Assembly (NCBI GenBank): GCA_900470775.1
Contig: UCBZ01000034.1
Coordinates: 115,097 to 179,096, forward strand
Length of the DNA stretch: 64,000 bases
Direction of reading: 5' to 3'
From: Hyphomicrobiales bacterium
GTDB taxonomy: Bacteria > Pseudomonadota > Alphaproteobacteria > Rhizobiales > Beijerinckiaceae
Shown here: positions 34,809-43,818 of the stretch, piece after piece
How positions within the stretch are numbered: position 1 is the first letter of the stretch
Layout: each line of letters opens with the position of its first letter
Translations under genes and position numbers: made by a program
The notes under the pieces: model-generated
Databases searched by the model: none
Told to the model about the DNA's origin: nothing
Seen by the model: the letters and a program-made list of their open reading frames with translations, nothing else

Positions 34809-35602
34809 TCTTGTGAAAAGCTGGAGGCGGTCAGGCTGCCGCGTTCGGCGGCGTCGAGCAGAATGGCATGCAACGAGGTCGGCGAGCCAATCCGAAGCTT
34901 TGCCTGCGTCTCGCCTTCACCGATGCGGATCGTAAGTCCGCCCAGCGCGTTGACCGCCTCGAAGCCGTGCTCGTCGGTGATGTCGTCGCCGATGAAGACG
35001 GGAAGGCGCCCGGCATAGGGTGCCAGCTGCATCAACTGGGCGATGGCCGTGCCCTTGCTGGCTTCGGCTGGAACCAGTTCCGCGACGGACTTGCCTTCCT
35101 GAAGCCGAATGCCCGGCCCCATGCGCGCCGCCACAGCGCGCATCAAGTCGAGAGCCTCATCCTTGAGCTGCGGCGCGAGCCGCCAGTGCAGCGCAGCCGA
35201 GATTCGCTTGTCCTCGACGATGATGCCGACATGGCTGTTGGCGAACCGCACGAGATCGCGCAGCGCGCCGCGCATCTCGTCGGGAACGGCCAATTGCGAG
35301 CGGATCTCGCCGTCGAGCCTGATCTGGGCGCCATGCAGGCCCGCCGTGTCGAAGCGGTAGGGCTCGAGCGCCGCATCGAGAAACGAAACCGGCCGGCCGG
35401 AAACCAGGGCGAGCGCCCCGCCCAGGCTCGTGCGCAGGATGTCGAGAGCGGCCGGCAGGCGCCGGTCGACCCGGACCTCATCGGGCGAGGGGGCGATTTC
35501 GACGAGCGTGCCGTCGAAGTCGAGAAAGAGCGCGATCTCCCGAGCCGCGGCAGGCAGGTCCAGGGTCTCGTCTATGGTTTCCGGGTCGCTCAGTGTCATC
35601 AT
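34805..35602 (-). CDS. otsB: Trehalose-6-phosphate phosphatase
   Basis: This HAD-superfamily phosphatase releases trehalose from trehalose-6-phosphate. Motif I is FLDFDGTLVEIAPSPDEV with the nucleophilic aspartate, motif II is ALVSGRPVSFLD, and motif IV is VFIGDDITDEHGFEA. The protein is about 265 residues from the double ATG at 35599-35602 (MMTLSDPET); the frame is open to 35728, but the longer start adds a non-conserved segment. It overlaps the GH15 gene and is divergent from otsA, so synthesis and breakdown genes flank one promoter region. Confidence 0.93.
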   Translation of the reverse strand: MMTLSDPETIDETLDLPAAAREIALFLDFDGTLVEIAPSPDEVRVDRRLPAALDILRTSLGGALALVSGRPVSFLDAALEPYRFDTAGLHGAQIRLDGEIRSQLAVPDEMRGALRDLVRFANSHVGIIVEDKRISAALHWRLAPQLKDEALDLMRAVAARMGPGIRLQEGKSVAELVPAEASKGTAIAQLMQLAPYAGRLPVFIGDDITDEHGFEAVNALGGLTIRIGEGETQAKLRIGSPTSLHAILLDAAERGSLTASSFSQE

Positions 35603-35796
35603 CCTGGCCTGTCTGGACACCAAAACCGGCGGAAACAGGGCGCTGGAACGATGCCGATCCGTCTCGTCTGTTCGGCTCTCGGCATAAACGACGATCCTGT
35701 TCTCGACCTCGCCACAGTTTGCCTTCAATCTGCCGTCGTGGCCTCGATTTTAACGCAAGGCCGACATCGCGTCGCCGGAGATCGGCGCGCGCTCAT

Positions 35797-35822
35797 GGAA
35801 ACATTACGTTCGCAGCAGCGTT
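35797..35822 (+). promoter_or_regulatory. Possible EcfG-type general stress promoter of otsA
   Basis: GGAAAC (35797-35802) is followed after 16 bases by CGTT (35819-35822), close to the GGAAC-N16/17-CGTT pattern of the alphaproteobacterial general-stress sigma factor. Trehalose synthesis is a known member of that response. The extra A in the -35 element weakens the call. Confidence 0.35.
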
Positions 35823-35839
35823 CTGTTCCTGCCCCGGTG

Positions 35840-35869
35840 TCGAAATTCGGGCACTCGAAATTCGGACAC
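35840..35869. repeat. Tandem 15-bp direct repeat upstream of otsA
   Basis: TCGAAATTCGGGCAC is followed immediately by TCGAAATTCGGACAC, differing at one position. A weaker third echo (CAAATTCTGGCAT) follows at 35874. The repeats lie 44-73 bp before the otsA ATG, inside the probable leader or operator. Confidence 0.6.
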
Positions 35870-35912
35870 CTGCCAAATTCTGGCATCGGCCGACAGGGAG
35901 AACCGTTCCGCC

Positions 35913-37484
35913 ATGCGTCTTGTGATCGTCTCGAACCGAGTCACCATCCCGGAGCGCCAGGAAAAGGCCGCTGCCGGCGGCCTGGCGGTGGCTCTGCGCG
36001 AGGCGCTCGAAAAGCAGGGGGGCCTCTGGTTCGGCTGGAGCGGCGGTGTCAGCGAGGCGGCGGCGGAGCCGCGCGTCGTCCAGCGCGGCAAGGTCACTTA
36101 CGCCGTCACCGACCTGACCGAGGCCGAGCGGCAGAGTTATTATCTCGGCTTCTCCAACCGAGCGCTATGGCCGATCATGCATTATCGGCTCGGCCTGACC
36201 GAGTTCTCCCGCGCCGATTACGCTGGCTATCTCAGCGTCAACCGGCGCTTCGCCAAGGCCCTGATGGCGCTGCTGCAGCCCGACGACATCATCTGGATCC
36301 ACGATTACCATATGATTCCGCTGGCCGCGGAACTGCGCCGGCGCGGCGTCACCAACCGCATCGGCTATTTCCATCACATTCCCTGGCCGCCGGCCGAGGT
36401 CATCGGCGCGCTGCCCTTCGCCGCCACCCTCGTCAACACGCTCGCCTCCTACGACCTCGTCGGCATGCAGACCCCCCTCGATGTCCGCAACCTGATCGCC
36501 GGCCTCGTCTCCATGTGCGGTGCCAACAGTGATGGCCGCAAGGTCAGGGTCGGTCGCCGTGAAACCATCGTCGAGGCCTTCCCGATCGGCATCGACGTCG
36601 AGGCCTTCCGCAAGCTGGCGGCGGCGTCCGTGCGTTCGGCCACGACCCCGCTGAAGACGACCCGGCAGTCGCTCGGCGAGCGCAAGCTCGTCGTCGGCGT
36701 CGACAGGCTCGATTACTCCAAGGGGATCGTTCAGCGCCTGGAGGCTTTCGGGCAGTTCCTGCGCAGCCATCCCGAGCAGCGCGGCCGCGTCGGCATGCTC
36801 CAGATCGCACCGCCTTCGCGCTCCGACGTTCCCGAATATGCCGAACTCGACAGGCAGTCCGACGAGGTCGCCGGCCGGCTGAACGCGGCGCTCGGCGAAT
36901 TCGACTGGACGCCGATCCGCGTCGTCAAGAAGACCTATTCCCGCAATGCCCTGGCGGGCTTCTACCGCCGCGCGCAGGTCGGGCTGGTGACGCCGATGCG
37001 CGACGGCATGAACCTCGTCGCCAAGGAATACATCGCAGCGCAGGATCCCGCCGATCCCGGCGTGCTGGTGCTCTCACGCTTTGCCGGTGCGGCCCAGCAG
37101 ATGGGAGAGGCGCTCATCGTCAACCCCTATGACACCCACGAGGTCGCGGAGGCGATCCGAACCGCGCTCGCCATGCCGAAGTCCGAACGCATCCGCCGCT
37201 TTGAGCGCCTCTACGCCACGATCGACGAGACCGATATCGACTGGTGGACGAAGCGCTATCTCGACGCGCTCTCCGGCCTGGACATGACGCAGACTGAGAT
37301 CGCGCCACCGGCGAGGGCGAAGCCCAAGCCGGCCGTGGCGGCGCGCGGGCGCAAGTCCGCCCAAGCCAAACCGGCCAAGGCCAACTCAGCCAAGCCCGGG
37401 TCCGTCGATAAAACTCCGGGAGGTAAGAGGGCGACCAAGACTGCGCGCACCGCTGCGCTCACGGGCACGGCGGCGCCGTCCTGA
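35913..37484 (+). CDS. otsA: Trehalose-6-phosphate synthase with Lys/Ala-rich tail
   Basis: This GT20 glycosyltransferase joins UDP-glucose and glucose-6-phosphate. The family motifs are intact: RLVIVSNRV at the start, [51 protein letters not shown] and [16 protein letters not shown]. The catalytic core ends near residue 460, where family members normally stop. Here a further 60 or so residues follow that are almost only Ala, Lys, Pro, Thr and Arg ([19 protein letters not shown]…), resembling histone H1-like tails. ATG 35913 follows CAGGGAGA. It is divergent from otsB-GH15. Confidence 0.95.
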   Translation: MRLVIVSNRVTIPERQEKAAAGGLAVALREALEKQGGLWFGWSGGVSEAAAEPRVVQRGKVTYAVTDLTEAERQSYYLGFSNRALWPIMHYRLGLTEFSRADYAGYLSVNRRFAKALMALLQPDDIIWIHDYHMIPLAAELRRRGVTNRIGYFHHIPWPPAEVIGALPFAATLVNTLASYDLVGMQTPLDVRNLIAGLVSMCGANSDGRKVRVGRRETIVEAFPIGIDVEAFRKLAAASVRSATTPLKTTRQSLGERKLVVGVDRLDYSKGIVQRLEAFGQFLRSHPEQRGRVGMLQIAPPSRSDVPEYAELDRQSDEVAGRLNAALGEFDWTPIRVVKKTYSRNALAGFYRRAQVGLVTPMRDGMNLVAKEYIAAQDPADPGVLVLSRFAGAAQQMGEALIVNPYDTHEVAEAIRTALAMPKSERIRRFERLYATIDETDIDWWTKRYLDALSGLDMTQTEIAPPARAKPKPAVAARGRKSAQAKPAKANSAKPGSVDKTPGGKRATKTARTAALTGTAAPS

Positions 37485-37719
37485 CGATCCCGGTCCCGTT
37501 CTCCCCACGCTTCATCCCCCAGAAAGATTGTCCGACGGAGCCGGCGGATCGCGCGGTATCCTTTCCCTTTTCGCAGCCGGGCTTGCCGAACCCCGGCTTG
37601 CCTCGCTAGAAGGCGGCGGAAGGCCGGAGGCCGCTTGCGACTCGGCTGCGACAGGTGTCAGGGTCTGCAATGGTCTTCGGCCGCGACGGCCGGGGCGGCA
37701 GGCGGAGGACGTGAGATCG

Positions 37720-39987
37720 ATGCGAGGCGCTCACGGAGGATCGGGCGTTCTGCTGCGCCGCCTCCGCGAGGTGATGGCGGCGTCGATCAGCCCGCAGGAG
37801 CGGCTGGACCGGCTCGTCGTCCTGATCGCCGGCAATCTCGTCGCCGAGGTCTGCTCCGTCTATGTCCTGCGTGAGGATGGCTCGCTCGAACTCTATGCCA
37901 CCGAAGGCCTCAACCGCGAGGCCGTCCACCTCACCACCATGCGGGCGGGTGAGGGCCTCGTCGGCCTGATCGCGCGCGAGGCCGAGCCGCTTGCGCTCTC
38001 GGACGCGCAAAACCACCCCGCCTTCTCCTACCGTCCCGAGACGGGCGAGGAGATCTACCGCTCCTTCCTCGGCGTTCCGATCCTGCGGGGCGGCGCCGTG
38101 ATGGGCGTGCTCGTCATCCAAAACCGCGCCTCGCGTCTCTACAGCGAGGAGGAAATCGAGACCCTGCAGACCACCGCCATGATCATGGCGGAGATGATCG
38201 CGGCCGGCGGGTTGAAGTCTCTGGTTCAGCCGGGGTCGTCGATCGGCCTCGACCGGCCGATCCATGGCATCGGCGTCTCGCTCGCCGACGGTGTCGGCCT
38301 GGGCCATGCCGTGCTGCACGAGCCGCGCGTCGCGATCACCAACCTGATCGCCGAGAACCCCGCCGCCGAGGTGCAGCGGCTTGAGGCTGCCATCGCCCAG
38401 ATGCGCGCCTCGATCGACGAGCTGATCGAGCGCGGCGATGTCGCGCATATCGGCGAGCATCGCGACGTGCTCGAAACCTTCCGCATGTTCGCCCATGACC
38501 AGGGCTGGCTGCGCCGCATGCGCGAGGTCGTGCTGACCGGCCTGACCGCGGAGGCCGCCGTCGAGCGCGTCCAGTCCGACACCCGCGCCAAGATGCTGCG
38601 CCAGACGGACCCCTATCTGCGCGAACGCCTGCATGATCTCGACGACCTCGCCAACCGCCTGCTGCGGACGCTGGTCGGCAAGGCCAATGGCGTCGCCCGC
38701 GAGGAACTGCCCGAGAATGCCATCCTGATCGCGCGCTCGATGGGCCCGGCCGCGCTGCTGGACTACGACCGCGCCCATCTGCGCGGCCTCGTGCTGGAGG
38801 AGGGCGGCCCGACCAGTCACATCGCCATCGTGGCGCGCGCGCTCGGCATTCCTGCCGTCGGCGAGATCGTCAATGCGACCGCGCTGATCCAGTCGGGCGA
38901 CGCCGTCATCGTCGACGGGCAGGCGGGCGAGGTCCAGATTCGTCCCCAGCCCGACGTCGAGAACGCCTACAAGGACAAGGCGCGGCTGCGGGCCCGCAAG
39001 CAGGAGCAGTACCGCAAGCTCAAGAGCCAGCCCGCCGTCACCAAAGACGGCGTGCCGATCGTGCTCCAGATCAATGCCGGCCTTCTCGTCGACATGCCCA
39101 ATATCGAGGCCACGGCCGCGGCCGGGATCGGCCTGTTCCGGACCGAGCTGCAGTTCATGGTGGCCGAGCATATGCCGACGACCGCCGAGCAGCAGGCGCT
39201 TTACGCCGCCGTGCTCGAGCAGGCGCAGGGCCGGCCCGTGACCTTCCGCACGCTCGACATCGGCGGCGACAAGGTGCTGCCCTATATGGAGCGCATCGAG
39301 GAGGAGAATCCGGCGCTGGGCTGGCGCGCCATCCGCATCGGGCTTGACAGGCCGCGGCTGCTGCGGGCGCAGGTCCGGGCCCTGTTGCGGGCCGGCTCGG
39401 GCCGCGACATGAAGATCATGCTGCCGATGATCGCGACCGTGGACGAGTTCCAGCGCGCCCGCACCATCGTCCGGCGCGAGCAGGCGATGCTGGAGAAGCA
39501 GGGTCACGTCCCGCCGCTGAGCCTCCAGCTGGGGGTGATGGTCGAGGTGCCCTCGCTGCTGTTCGAGTTGCCCGAGATCGTGCGCGAGGCGGATTTCCTT
39601 TCGATCGGCACCAATGACCTGATGCAGTTCCTGTTCGCGGCCGATCGCGAGAACAAGCGCGTCGCCGACCGTTTCGACCCGCTGGGCGTCGGCGCGCTGC
39701 GGGCGCTGCGAAGCATCGTCGACGCCGCGGCGGAGGCGAAATGCCCCATCACTGTCTGCGGCGAGATGGGCGGCAAACCGCTGGAGACGATGGTGCTGAT
39801 CGGACTGGGCTACCGCGCCTTCTCGATGTCGGCGGCCTCCATCGGCCCGGTCAAGGCCATGCTGCGCGCGCTCGATGCGGGCAAGCTCACCGAGCGGCTC
39901 GACTGGATGCTGGCCGCGGGCGAGGGCGCCACCAGCCTGCGTCCACAGCTCGCGGCCTTCGCCGCCGAGTTCAAGGTTCCGGTCTAG
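37720..39987 (+). CDS. ptsP: Phosphoenolpyruvate-protein phosphotransferase, nitrogen PTS enzyme I
   Basis: This EI-Ntr protein starts the regulatory nitrogen phosphotransferase relay. It has 755 residues: an N-terminal GAF domain (about 20-165, with VVLIAGNLVAEVCSVYVLRE), the EI N-terminal domain, the swivelling phosphohistidine domain (EEGGPTSHIAIVARALGIP with active His), and the PEP-binding barrel with the catalytic cysteine in ITVCGEMGGKPLE. I set the start at ATG 37720 (MRGAHGGSGVLLRRLREVM), 11 bases after GGAGG; GTG 37711 is possible. The open frame before it to 37528 is GC-rich noise. The 235-bp gap after otsA shows nothing else. prfA follows 54 bp downstream. Confidence 0.95.
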   Translation: MRGAHGGSGVLLRRLREVMAASISPQERLDRLVVLIAGNLVAEVCSVYVLREDGSLELYATEGLNREAVHLTTMRAGEGLVGLIAREAEPLALSDAQNHPAFSYRPETGEEIYRSFLGVPILRGGAVMGVLVIQNRASRLYSEEEIETLQTTAMIMAEMIAAGGLKSLVQPGSSIGLDRPIHGIGVSLADGVGLGHAVLHEPRVAITNLIAENPAAEVQRLEAAIAQMRASIDELIERGDVAHIGEHRDVLETFRMFAHDQGWLRRMREVVLTGLTAEAAVERVQSDTRAKMLRQTDPYLRERLHDLDDLANRLLRTLVGKANGVAREELPENAILIARSMGPAALLDYDRAHLRGLVLEEGGPTSHIAIVARALGIPAVGEIVNATALIQSGDAVIVDGQAGEVQIRPQPDVENAYKDKARLRARKQEQYRKLKSQPAVTKDGVPIVLQINAGLLVDMPNIEATAAAGIGLFRTELQFMVAEHMPTTAEQQALYAAVLEQAQGRPVTFRTLDIGGDKVLPYMERIEEENPALGWRAIRIGLDRPRLLRAQVRALLRAGSGRDMKIMLPMIATVDEFQRARTIVRREQAMLEKQGHVPPLSLQLGVMVEVPSLLFELPEIVREADFLSIGTNDLMQFLFAADRENKRVADRFDPLGVGALRALRSIVDAAAEAKCPITVCGEMGGKPLETMVLIGLGYRAFSMSAASIGPVKAMLRALDAGKLTERLDWMLAAGEGATSLRPQLAAFAAEFKVPV

Positions 39988-40041
39988 CGACGCTCGCGCC
40001 GCTGCCCGAACCCTTCGATTTTTACGTTTCCGAGTTTTGTA

Positions 40042-41124
40042 ATGTCTCTTCAGCTTCCGCAGGATCGTCTCGACGCCATCGTGGCCCGCCATGCCGCCGC
40101 CTCGGCCGAGATCAACACGGCGACGGAAGCCGTGCGCACCGTCGAACTCGCCAAGGAGCTGTCCGAGCTCGATCCCGTGGTCGCCGCCATCGCGACCTGG
40201 CGCCAGGCGCAGACCAGCCTCGCCGAGGCGCAGGCGCTGATCGATGATCCCGCGACCGACGCCGATTTCCGCGAGCTCGCCTATGAGGAGCGCGAGGCCG
40301 CCCGCGTCGAGATCGACGCCCGCGCCCGCGAGATCCTGATCGCGCTTTTACCCAGGGATGCCGCCGATGAGCGCGGCGTCATCCTCGAGATCAGGGCGGG
40401 CACTGGCGGCGACGAGGCCTCACTCTTTGCCGGCGATCTGCTGCGCATGTACCAGCGCTACGCCGCCCAGAAGAACTGGAGCGTCGATATCCTCTCCGAG
40501 AGCGAGGGCACGGTCGGCGGCTTCAAGGAGGTCATCGCCGAAATCGCGGGCAAGGGCGTCTACGCCCGGCTGAAATACGAATCGGGCGTGCATCGCGTTC
40601 AGCGCGTGCCCGACACCGAGACGAGCGGACGCATCCACACCTCAGCGGCGACCGTCGCCATGCTGCCGCTGGCCGGCGACGTCGACATTGTCCTCAACGA
40701 CAGCGAGATACGAATCGACACGATGCGTGCCGGCGGCGCTGGCGGCCAGCACGTCAACAAGACCGAATCGGCGGTGCGCCTGACCCATATCCCGAGCGGC
40801 ATCGCCGTCGTCGTGCAGGACGAGCGCTCGCAGCACAAGAATAAGGCCCGCGCCTATGACCTGTTGCGGGCGAAGCTTTATGACATCGAGCGTGGCCGGG
40901 TCGATGCCGAACGCTCCGCCGACCGGCGCTCCCAGATCGGCTCCGGCGATCGCTCGGAACGCATCCGCACCTATAATTTCCCGCAGGGGCGCGTCACCGA
41001 CCACCGCATCAACCTCACGCTCTACAAGCTCGACGAGATGATGCAGGGGCTGGTGCTGGACGACATCATCGACGCCCTGACCGCCGAGCATCAGGCCAGG
41101 CTGCTCGCGGACACCATGGGCTGA
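40042..41124 (+). CDS. prfA: Peptide chain release factor 1
   Basis: RF1 recognises UAA and UAG and triggers peptide release. The 360-residue protein carries the catalytic GGQ in [19 protein letters not shown]. The stop-codon recognition region is [24 protein letters not shown], where RF1 has PxT (here P-D-T, with the recognition loop adjoining). Length and order match RF1 rather than RF2: no frameshift and no SPF motif. It is followed by a small exported protein and by prmC, whose product methylates the GGQ glutamine, an ordinary linkage. Confidence 0.96.
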   Translation: MSLQLPQDRLDAIVARHAAASAEINTATEAVRTVELAKELSELDPVVAAIATWRQAQTSLAEAQALIDDPATDADFRELAYEEREAARVEIDARAREILIALLPRDAADERGVILEIRAGTGGDEASLFAGDLLRMYQRYAAQKNWSVDILSESEGTVGGFKEVIAEIAGKGVYARLKYESGVHRVQRVPDTETSGRIHTSAATVAMLPLAGDVDIVLNDSEIRIDTMRAGGAGGQHVNKTESAVRLTHIPSGIAVVVQDERSQHKNKARAYDLLRAKLYDIERGRVDAERSADRRSQIGSGDRSERIRTYNFPQGRVTDHRINLTLYKLDEMMQGLVLDDIIDALTAEHQARLLADTMG

Positions 41125-41194
41125 TCCGCGATGAAACCTATTCGCCCCATGCGCGTTGTTCCATCACAGGAAACACGAGAGGGGGAGCCCCACC

Positions 41195-41473
41195 ATGACC
41201 AGGATTTTTGCAAGCCTCGCGATGGCCGGATTGATGGCAGGCATGATGGCAATGCCGGTCCAGGCCCAGAGCACGGCCACCAAGGTCGAGCGCTCGATGC
41301 AGGGCGGCCTGAAGACCGCGACGTCCGGCCAGCCGGCGAAGCTGCAGGGCGCGATGACGCAGTCCCAGGCGCGCCGCGTCTGCCAGCAGCAGATGGCGGG
41401 GACGCGCGAGAGCAAGTCCGCGATCCGCACCAAGATGAAGTTCTGCATCAACGAGCAGATGCAGGGCCGCTAA
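41195..41473 (+). CDS. Small exported protein of unknown function
   Basis: This 92-residue protein has a signal peptide (MTRIFASLAMAGLMAGMMAMPVQAQ) and a short mature part of about 67 residues with two cysteines (RVCQQQM and MKFCINEQM), which could form one disulfide. I do not recognise the family. ATG 41195 has GGGGGAG upstream at a good distance. It sits between prfA and prmC, 20 bp before the latter, interrupting the usual pair. Confidence 0.75.
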   Translation: MTRIFASLAMAGLMAGMMAMPVQAQSTATKVERSMQGGLKTATSGQPAKLQGAMTQSQARRVCQQQMAGTRESKSAIRTKMKFCINEQMQGR

Positions 41474-41493
41474 TCCCAAGCGAAGCGGGCGTT

Positions 41494-42333
41494 GTGTCGA
41501 CGATTTCCGGCACGCGCCGCAAGCTTGCAGAGAGATTGCGCGAGGGCGGCAGCAAAAGTGCCGCCCTCGATGCGCGCGTGCTGATCGAAGGCGTCGTCGG
41601 CGAGCGCGATCCCGACCCTTTCGCGACACTCGATGCCGAGGCCGGCGCCCGGCTTGAGGCTTTTGCCCTGCGGCGTCTGGCGGGCGAGCCAGTCTTTCGT
41701 ATCATCGGCGAGCGCGAGTTCTGGGGGCTACCCTTCACCTTGTCGGCCGCAACGCTGGAGCCGCGACCCGACAGCGAGACCATTGTCGAGGCGGCGCTGG
41801 AGAGTCTGGCCGAGCGCCGGCAGGAGCCGTTCTCGCTTCTCGACCTCGGAACCGGCACCGGCTGCCTGCTCATTTCGGTCCTGAGCGAATGTCATCTCGC
41901 GACCGGGCTGGGCATCGACCTCTCACTGGAGGCCTGCGAGACCGCGCGCCATAACGCGGTCGTGAACGGTGTGTCCGATCGTGCCGTCTTCCAGCAGGCC
42001 TCCTGGACGACAGGTCTCGACCGGCACTTCGATCTGATCCTGTCCAACCCGCCTTATATCCCGAAGGGCGAGATCGCGACGCTCGACGCCTCCGTGCGCG
42101 ATCATGATCCGGCGCTCGCGCTCGATGGCGGCGATGACGGCCTGGCTCCCTATCGCATCTTCGCCAGGACGCTGCCCGATGTCCTGGCACCGCGCGGGAC
42201 GGTCGTGCTGGAGATCGGCGCGGGGCAGGAGGCCGATGTGATCGCGCTGATGACGGAGGGCGGCTTTGTCTGGCGTGGTTCCCGCCGCGATCTCGGAGGG
42301 CACGCGCGCGCGGTGATTTTTGTTCTGCGCTGA
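41494..42333 (+). CDS. prmC: Release-factor glutamine methyltransferase
   Basis: This SAM-dependent enzyme methylates the glutamine in the GGQ motif of release factors. The 279-residue protein has the SAM-binding LLDLGTGTGCLLISVLSE and the catalytic NPPY in DLILSNPPYIPKGEI, with the helical N-terminal domain characteristic of PrmC/HemK. The start is taken as GTG 41494 (MSTISGTRRKLAERL); in-frame sequence upstream belongs to the preceding gene. The ribosome site is weak. It is followed by a 366-bp gap before the DUF4167 gene. Confidence 0.93.
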   Translation: MSTISGTRRKLAERLREGGSKSAALDARVLIEGVVGERDPDPFATLDAEAGARLEAFALRRLAGEPVFRIIGEREFWGLPFTLSAATLEPRPDSETIVEAALESLAERRQEPFSLLDLGTGTGCLLISVLSECHLATGLGIDLSLEACETARHNAVVNGVSDRAVFQQASWTTGLDRHFDLILSNPPYIPKGEIATLDASVRDHDPALALDGGDDGLAPYRIFARTLPDVLAPRGTVVLEIGAGQEADVIALMTEGGFVWRGSRRDLGGHARAVIFVLR

Positions 42334-42537
42334 AATAACGCGGTCATTTTGTGCGATTTTGCTTGGAGCAGCGTGCAAAAGCCGCTATGCACCATCTCAG
42401 CCGAAGCTGGTGTCGTCAGCACGGAGCCGTGGGTCATGCCATCGGCGGCCGGTCGTTCCTTCCGGACATGTCCGCGGATCGATGGAACTGACAAGCCGGA
42501 TTGGATACCGAAGGCGTCGAGGCGCCAATCGGCTCAT

Positions 42538-42557
42538 GGGACTAAAGGTCCCTTTTT
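42538..42557 (+). terminator. Short terminator-like hairpin
   Basis: GGGAC-taaag-GTCCC followed by TTTTT forms a 5-bp stem with a five-base T-run. It lies 205 bp past prmC and 143 bp before DUF4167, so it could end prmC transcripts, a small RNA, or act as an attenuator. Confidence 0.45.
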
Positions 42558-42612
42558 GGAAAGAGCGCGTGAAGACCAGGAACGGCGTAACGCCACTTCA
42601 GGTCACTCTTAC

Positions 42613-42644
42613 CCGGTGCAGCGCCGCAACCCGCTGTGCACCGG
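42613..42644 (+). promoter_or_regulatory. Stem-loop in DUF4167 leader
   Basis: CCGGTGCA and TGCACCGG pair perfectly, with an inner GCG/CGC pair set off by a two-base bulge. No T-run follows, so it is an internal leader structure and not a terminator. Confidence 0.4.
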
Positions 42645-42699
42645 AACGCGCATGATGACTCCACGGTTGCCTTGAGCATAGAGCGCGAGATTCACGCGA

Positions 42700-43755
42700 A
42701 TGAGACCAGGTCAGAACCGGCGCATGCGCGGCCGTAACAACAATAATAACAATAGCAACAACAATAGTGGCAACCGGAAAGCGCCAAATCCGCTGCAGCG
42801 GAGCTACGAGTCGAACGGTCCGGACGTCAAGGTCCGTGGTACCGCTCAGCACGTTGCGGAAAAATATCTGCAGTTGGCGCGCGATGCTCAATCATCGGGC
42901 GATCCGGTCGCTGCCGAGAACTACTTCCAGCATGCCGAGCATTATTATCGGATTCTGCTCGCTGCGCAGGAACAGATGGCCCAGCAGTTCGGCCACAGCT
43001 TCCCGCCGAATCGCGCCTTCAACGATGATGGCGAGGACGGCGAGGAAGAGGGCGACGATGACGGCCAGTCGTTCCAGCAGGGCGGCCCGCAGCCCGATAT
43101 CCGCAACGCCCCGCAAGGCGTGAACGGCAACGGTAACGGCTACAACGGCAATGGCGGGCAGCAGCGCCACGAAGGCGAGGCCGGCGACGGCCAGGCCAAT
43201 GGCCAGCGCTTCGACCGCCAGCCGCGCAACAATGATCGGCCCAATAACGATCGCCCCAATGGCGACCGCAACAACAACGATCGCAACAACAACCGCCGTT
43301 TCGACCGGAATGACCGTCCCGAGCGTCCTCGCTTCGATCGTCCCGAGGGCGGGCAGAACGCGCAGGGCGGATATGCCCCGCGTCCCGATGCGCCGCGCTC
43401 GGACATCCCGGTTCCCGGCGAACAGCCCGAGCTTGCGCCGCAGCCGGCCCAGGCCGAACGCCGCTTCGAGCGTCCCGAGCGCGGGCCGCGGCCGGAGCGT
43501 CGCCCGCGCCGCGAGGTCGAGGCCGATGCGGACCAGAGCGATGATGTCGCGACCGCGTTGCCATCCTTCCTGACAACGCCGGTGCGTGTGCCGGTCGCGG
43601 CCGCGGAGCCCGCTCCCGTTGCGGTCGAGGCAGCCCCCCAGGATGCGCCCGAGGCAGTTTCGACCGAAGGCGCTCCCAAGCGTCCGCGCCGTCGCCGCTC
43701 GCCGCGCGAGGTCATGGACGCGCTCGGTTCCGAGACGGACGGCACGCCCGAGTGA
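42700..43755 (+). CDS. DUF4167 Asn/Arg-rich RNA-binding-like protein
   Basis: The folded part is short: residues 25-95 (NPLQRSYESNGPDVKVRGTAQHVAEKYLQLARDAQSSGDPVAAENYFQHAEHYYRIL, in part) form the DUF4167 domain, conserved in alphaproteobacteria. It is preceded by an Asn-rich head (RGRNNNNNNSNNNSGN) and followed by about 250 residues of low complexity. That tail begins acidic (DDGEDGEEEGDDDG), then has repeats of Asn/Asp/Arg with FDR units (NDRPNNDRPNGDRNNND), then Pro/Glu/Arg-rich sequence and a basic RRRRSPREVM end. Such composition suggests RNA binding or condensate formation, which is inference. The total is 351 residues. A strong terminator follows at 43789. Confidence 0.88.
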   Translation: MRPGQNRRMRGRNNNNNNSNNNSGNRKAPNPLQRSYESNGPDVKVRGTAQHVAEKYLQLARDAQSSGDPVAAENYFQHAEHYYRILLAAQEQMAQQFGHSFPPNRAFNDDGEDGEEEGDDDGQSFQQGGPQPDIRNAPQGVNGNGNGYNGNGGQQRHEGEAGDGQANGQRFDRQPRNNDRPNNDRPNGDRNNNDRNNNRRFDRNDRPERPRFDRPEGGQNAQGGYAPRPDAPRSDIPVPGEQPELAPQPAQAERRFERPERGPRPERRPRREVEADADQSDDVATALPSFLTTPVRVPVAAAEPAPVAVEAAPQDAPEAVSTEGAPKRPRRRRSPREVMDALGSETDGTPE

Positions 43756-43788
43756 TCAGCGGCGACGCTGACGACAAGATCAATCAAA

Positions 43789-43811
43789 GGGGCCCGCGAG
43801 GGCCCCTTTTT
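43789..43811 (+). terminator. Strong intrinsic terminator after DUF4167 gene
   Basis: GGGGCCC-gcga-GGGCCCC with TTTTT after it and AAA before it. The 7-bp GC stem with tetraloop works best for the plus strand and may also serve the convergent MOSC gene. Confidence 0.93.
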
Positions 43812-43818
43812 CTTGCGG

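Larger units (their letters stand above)
42334..42699 (+). other. Leader/intergenic region before DUF4167 gene, possibly a structured RNA
   Basis: This 366-bp gap has no convincing gene; an open frame at 42349-42675 has no ribosome site or recognisable product. It contains a short terminator-like hairpin at 42538 and a strong stem at 42613, so it may be a long structured leader or hold a small RNA ending near 42557. Confidence 0.4.

Noticed and set aside
37606..40092. 828-codon open frame antisense to ptsP
   Set aside because: It has no ribosome site or domain, its composition mirrors the sense codons, and ptsP is unmistakable.
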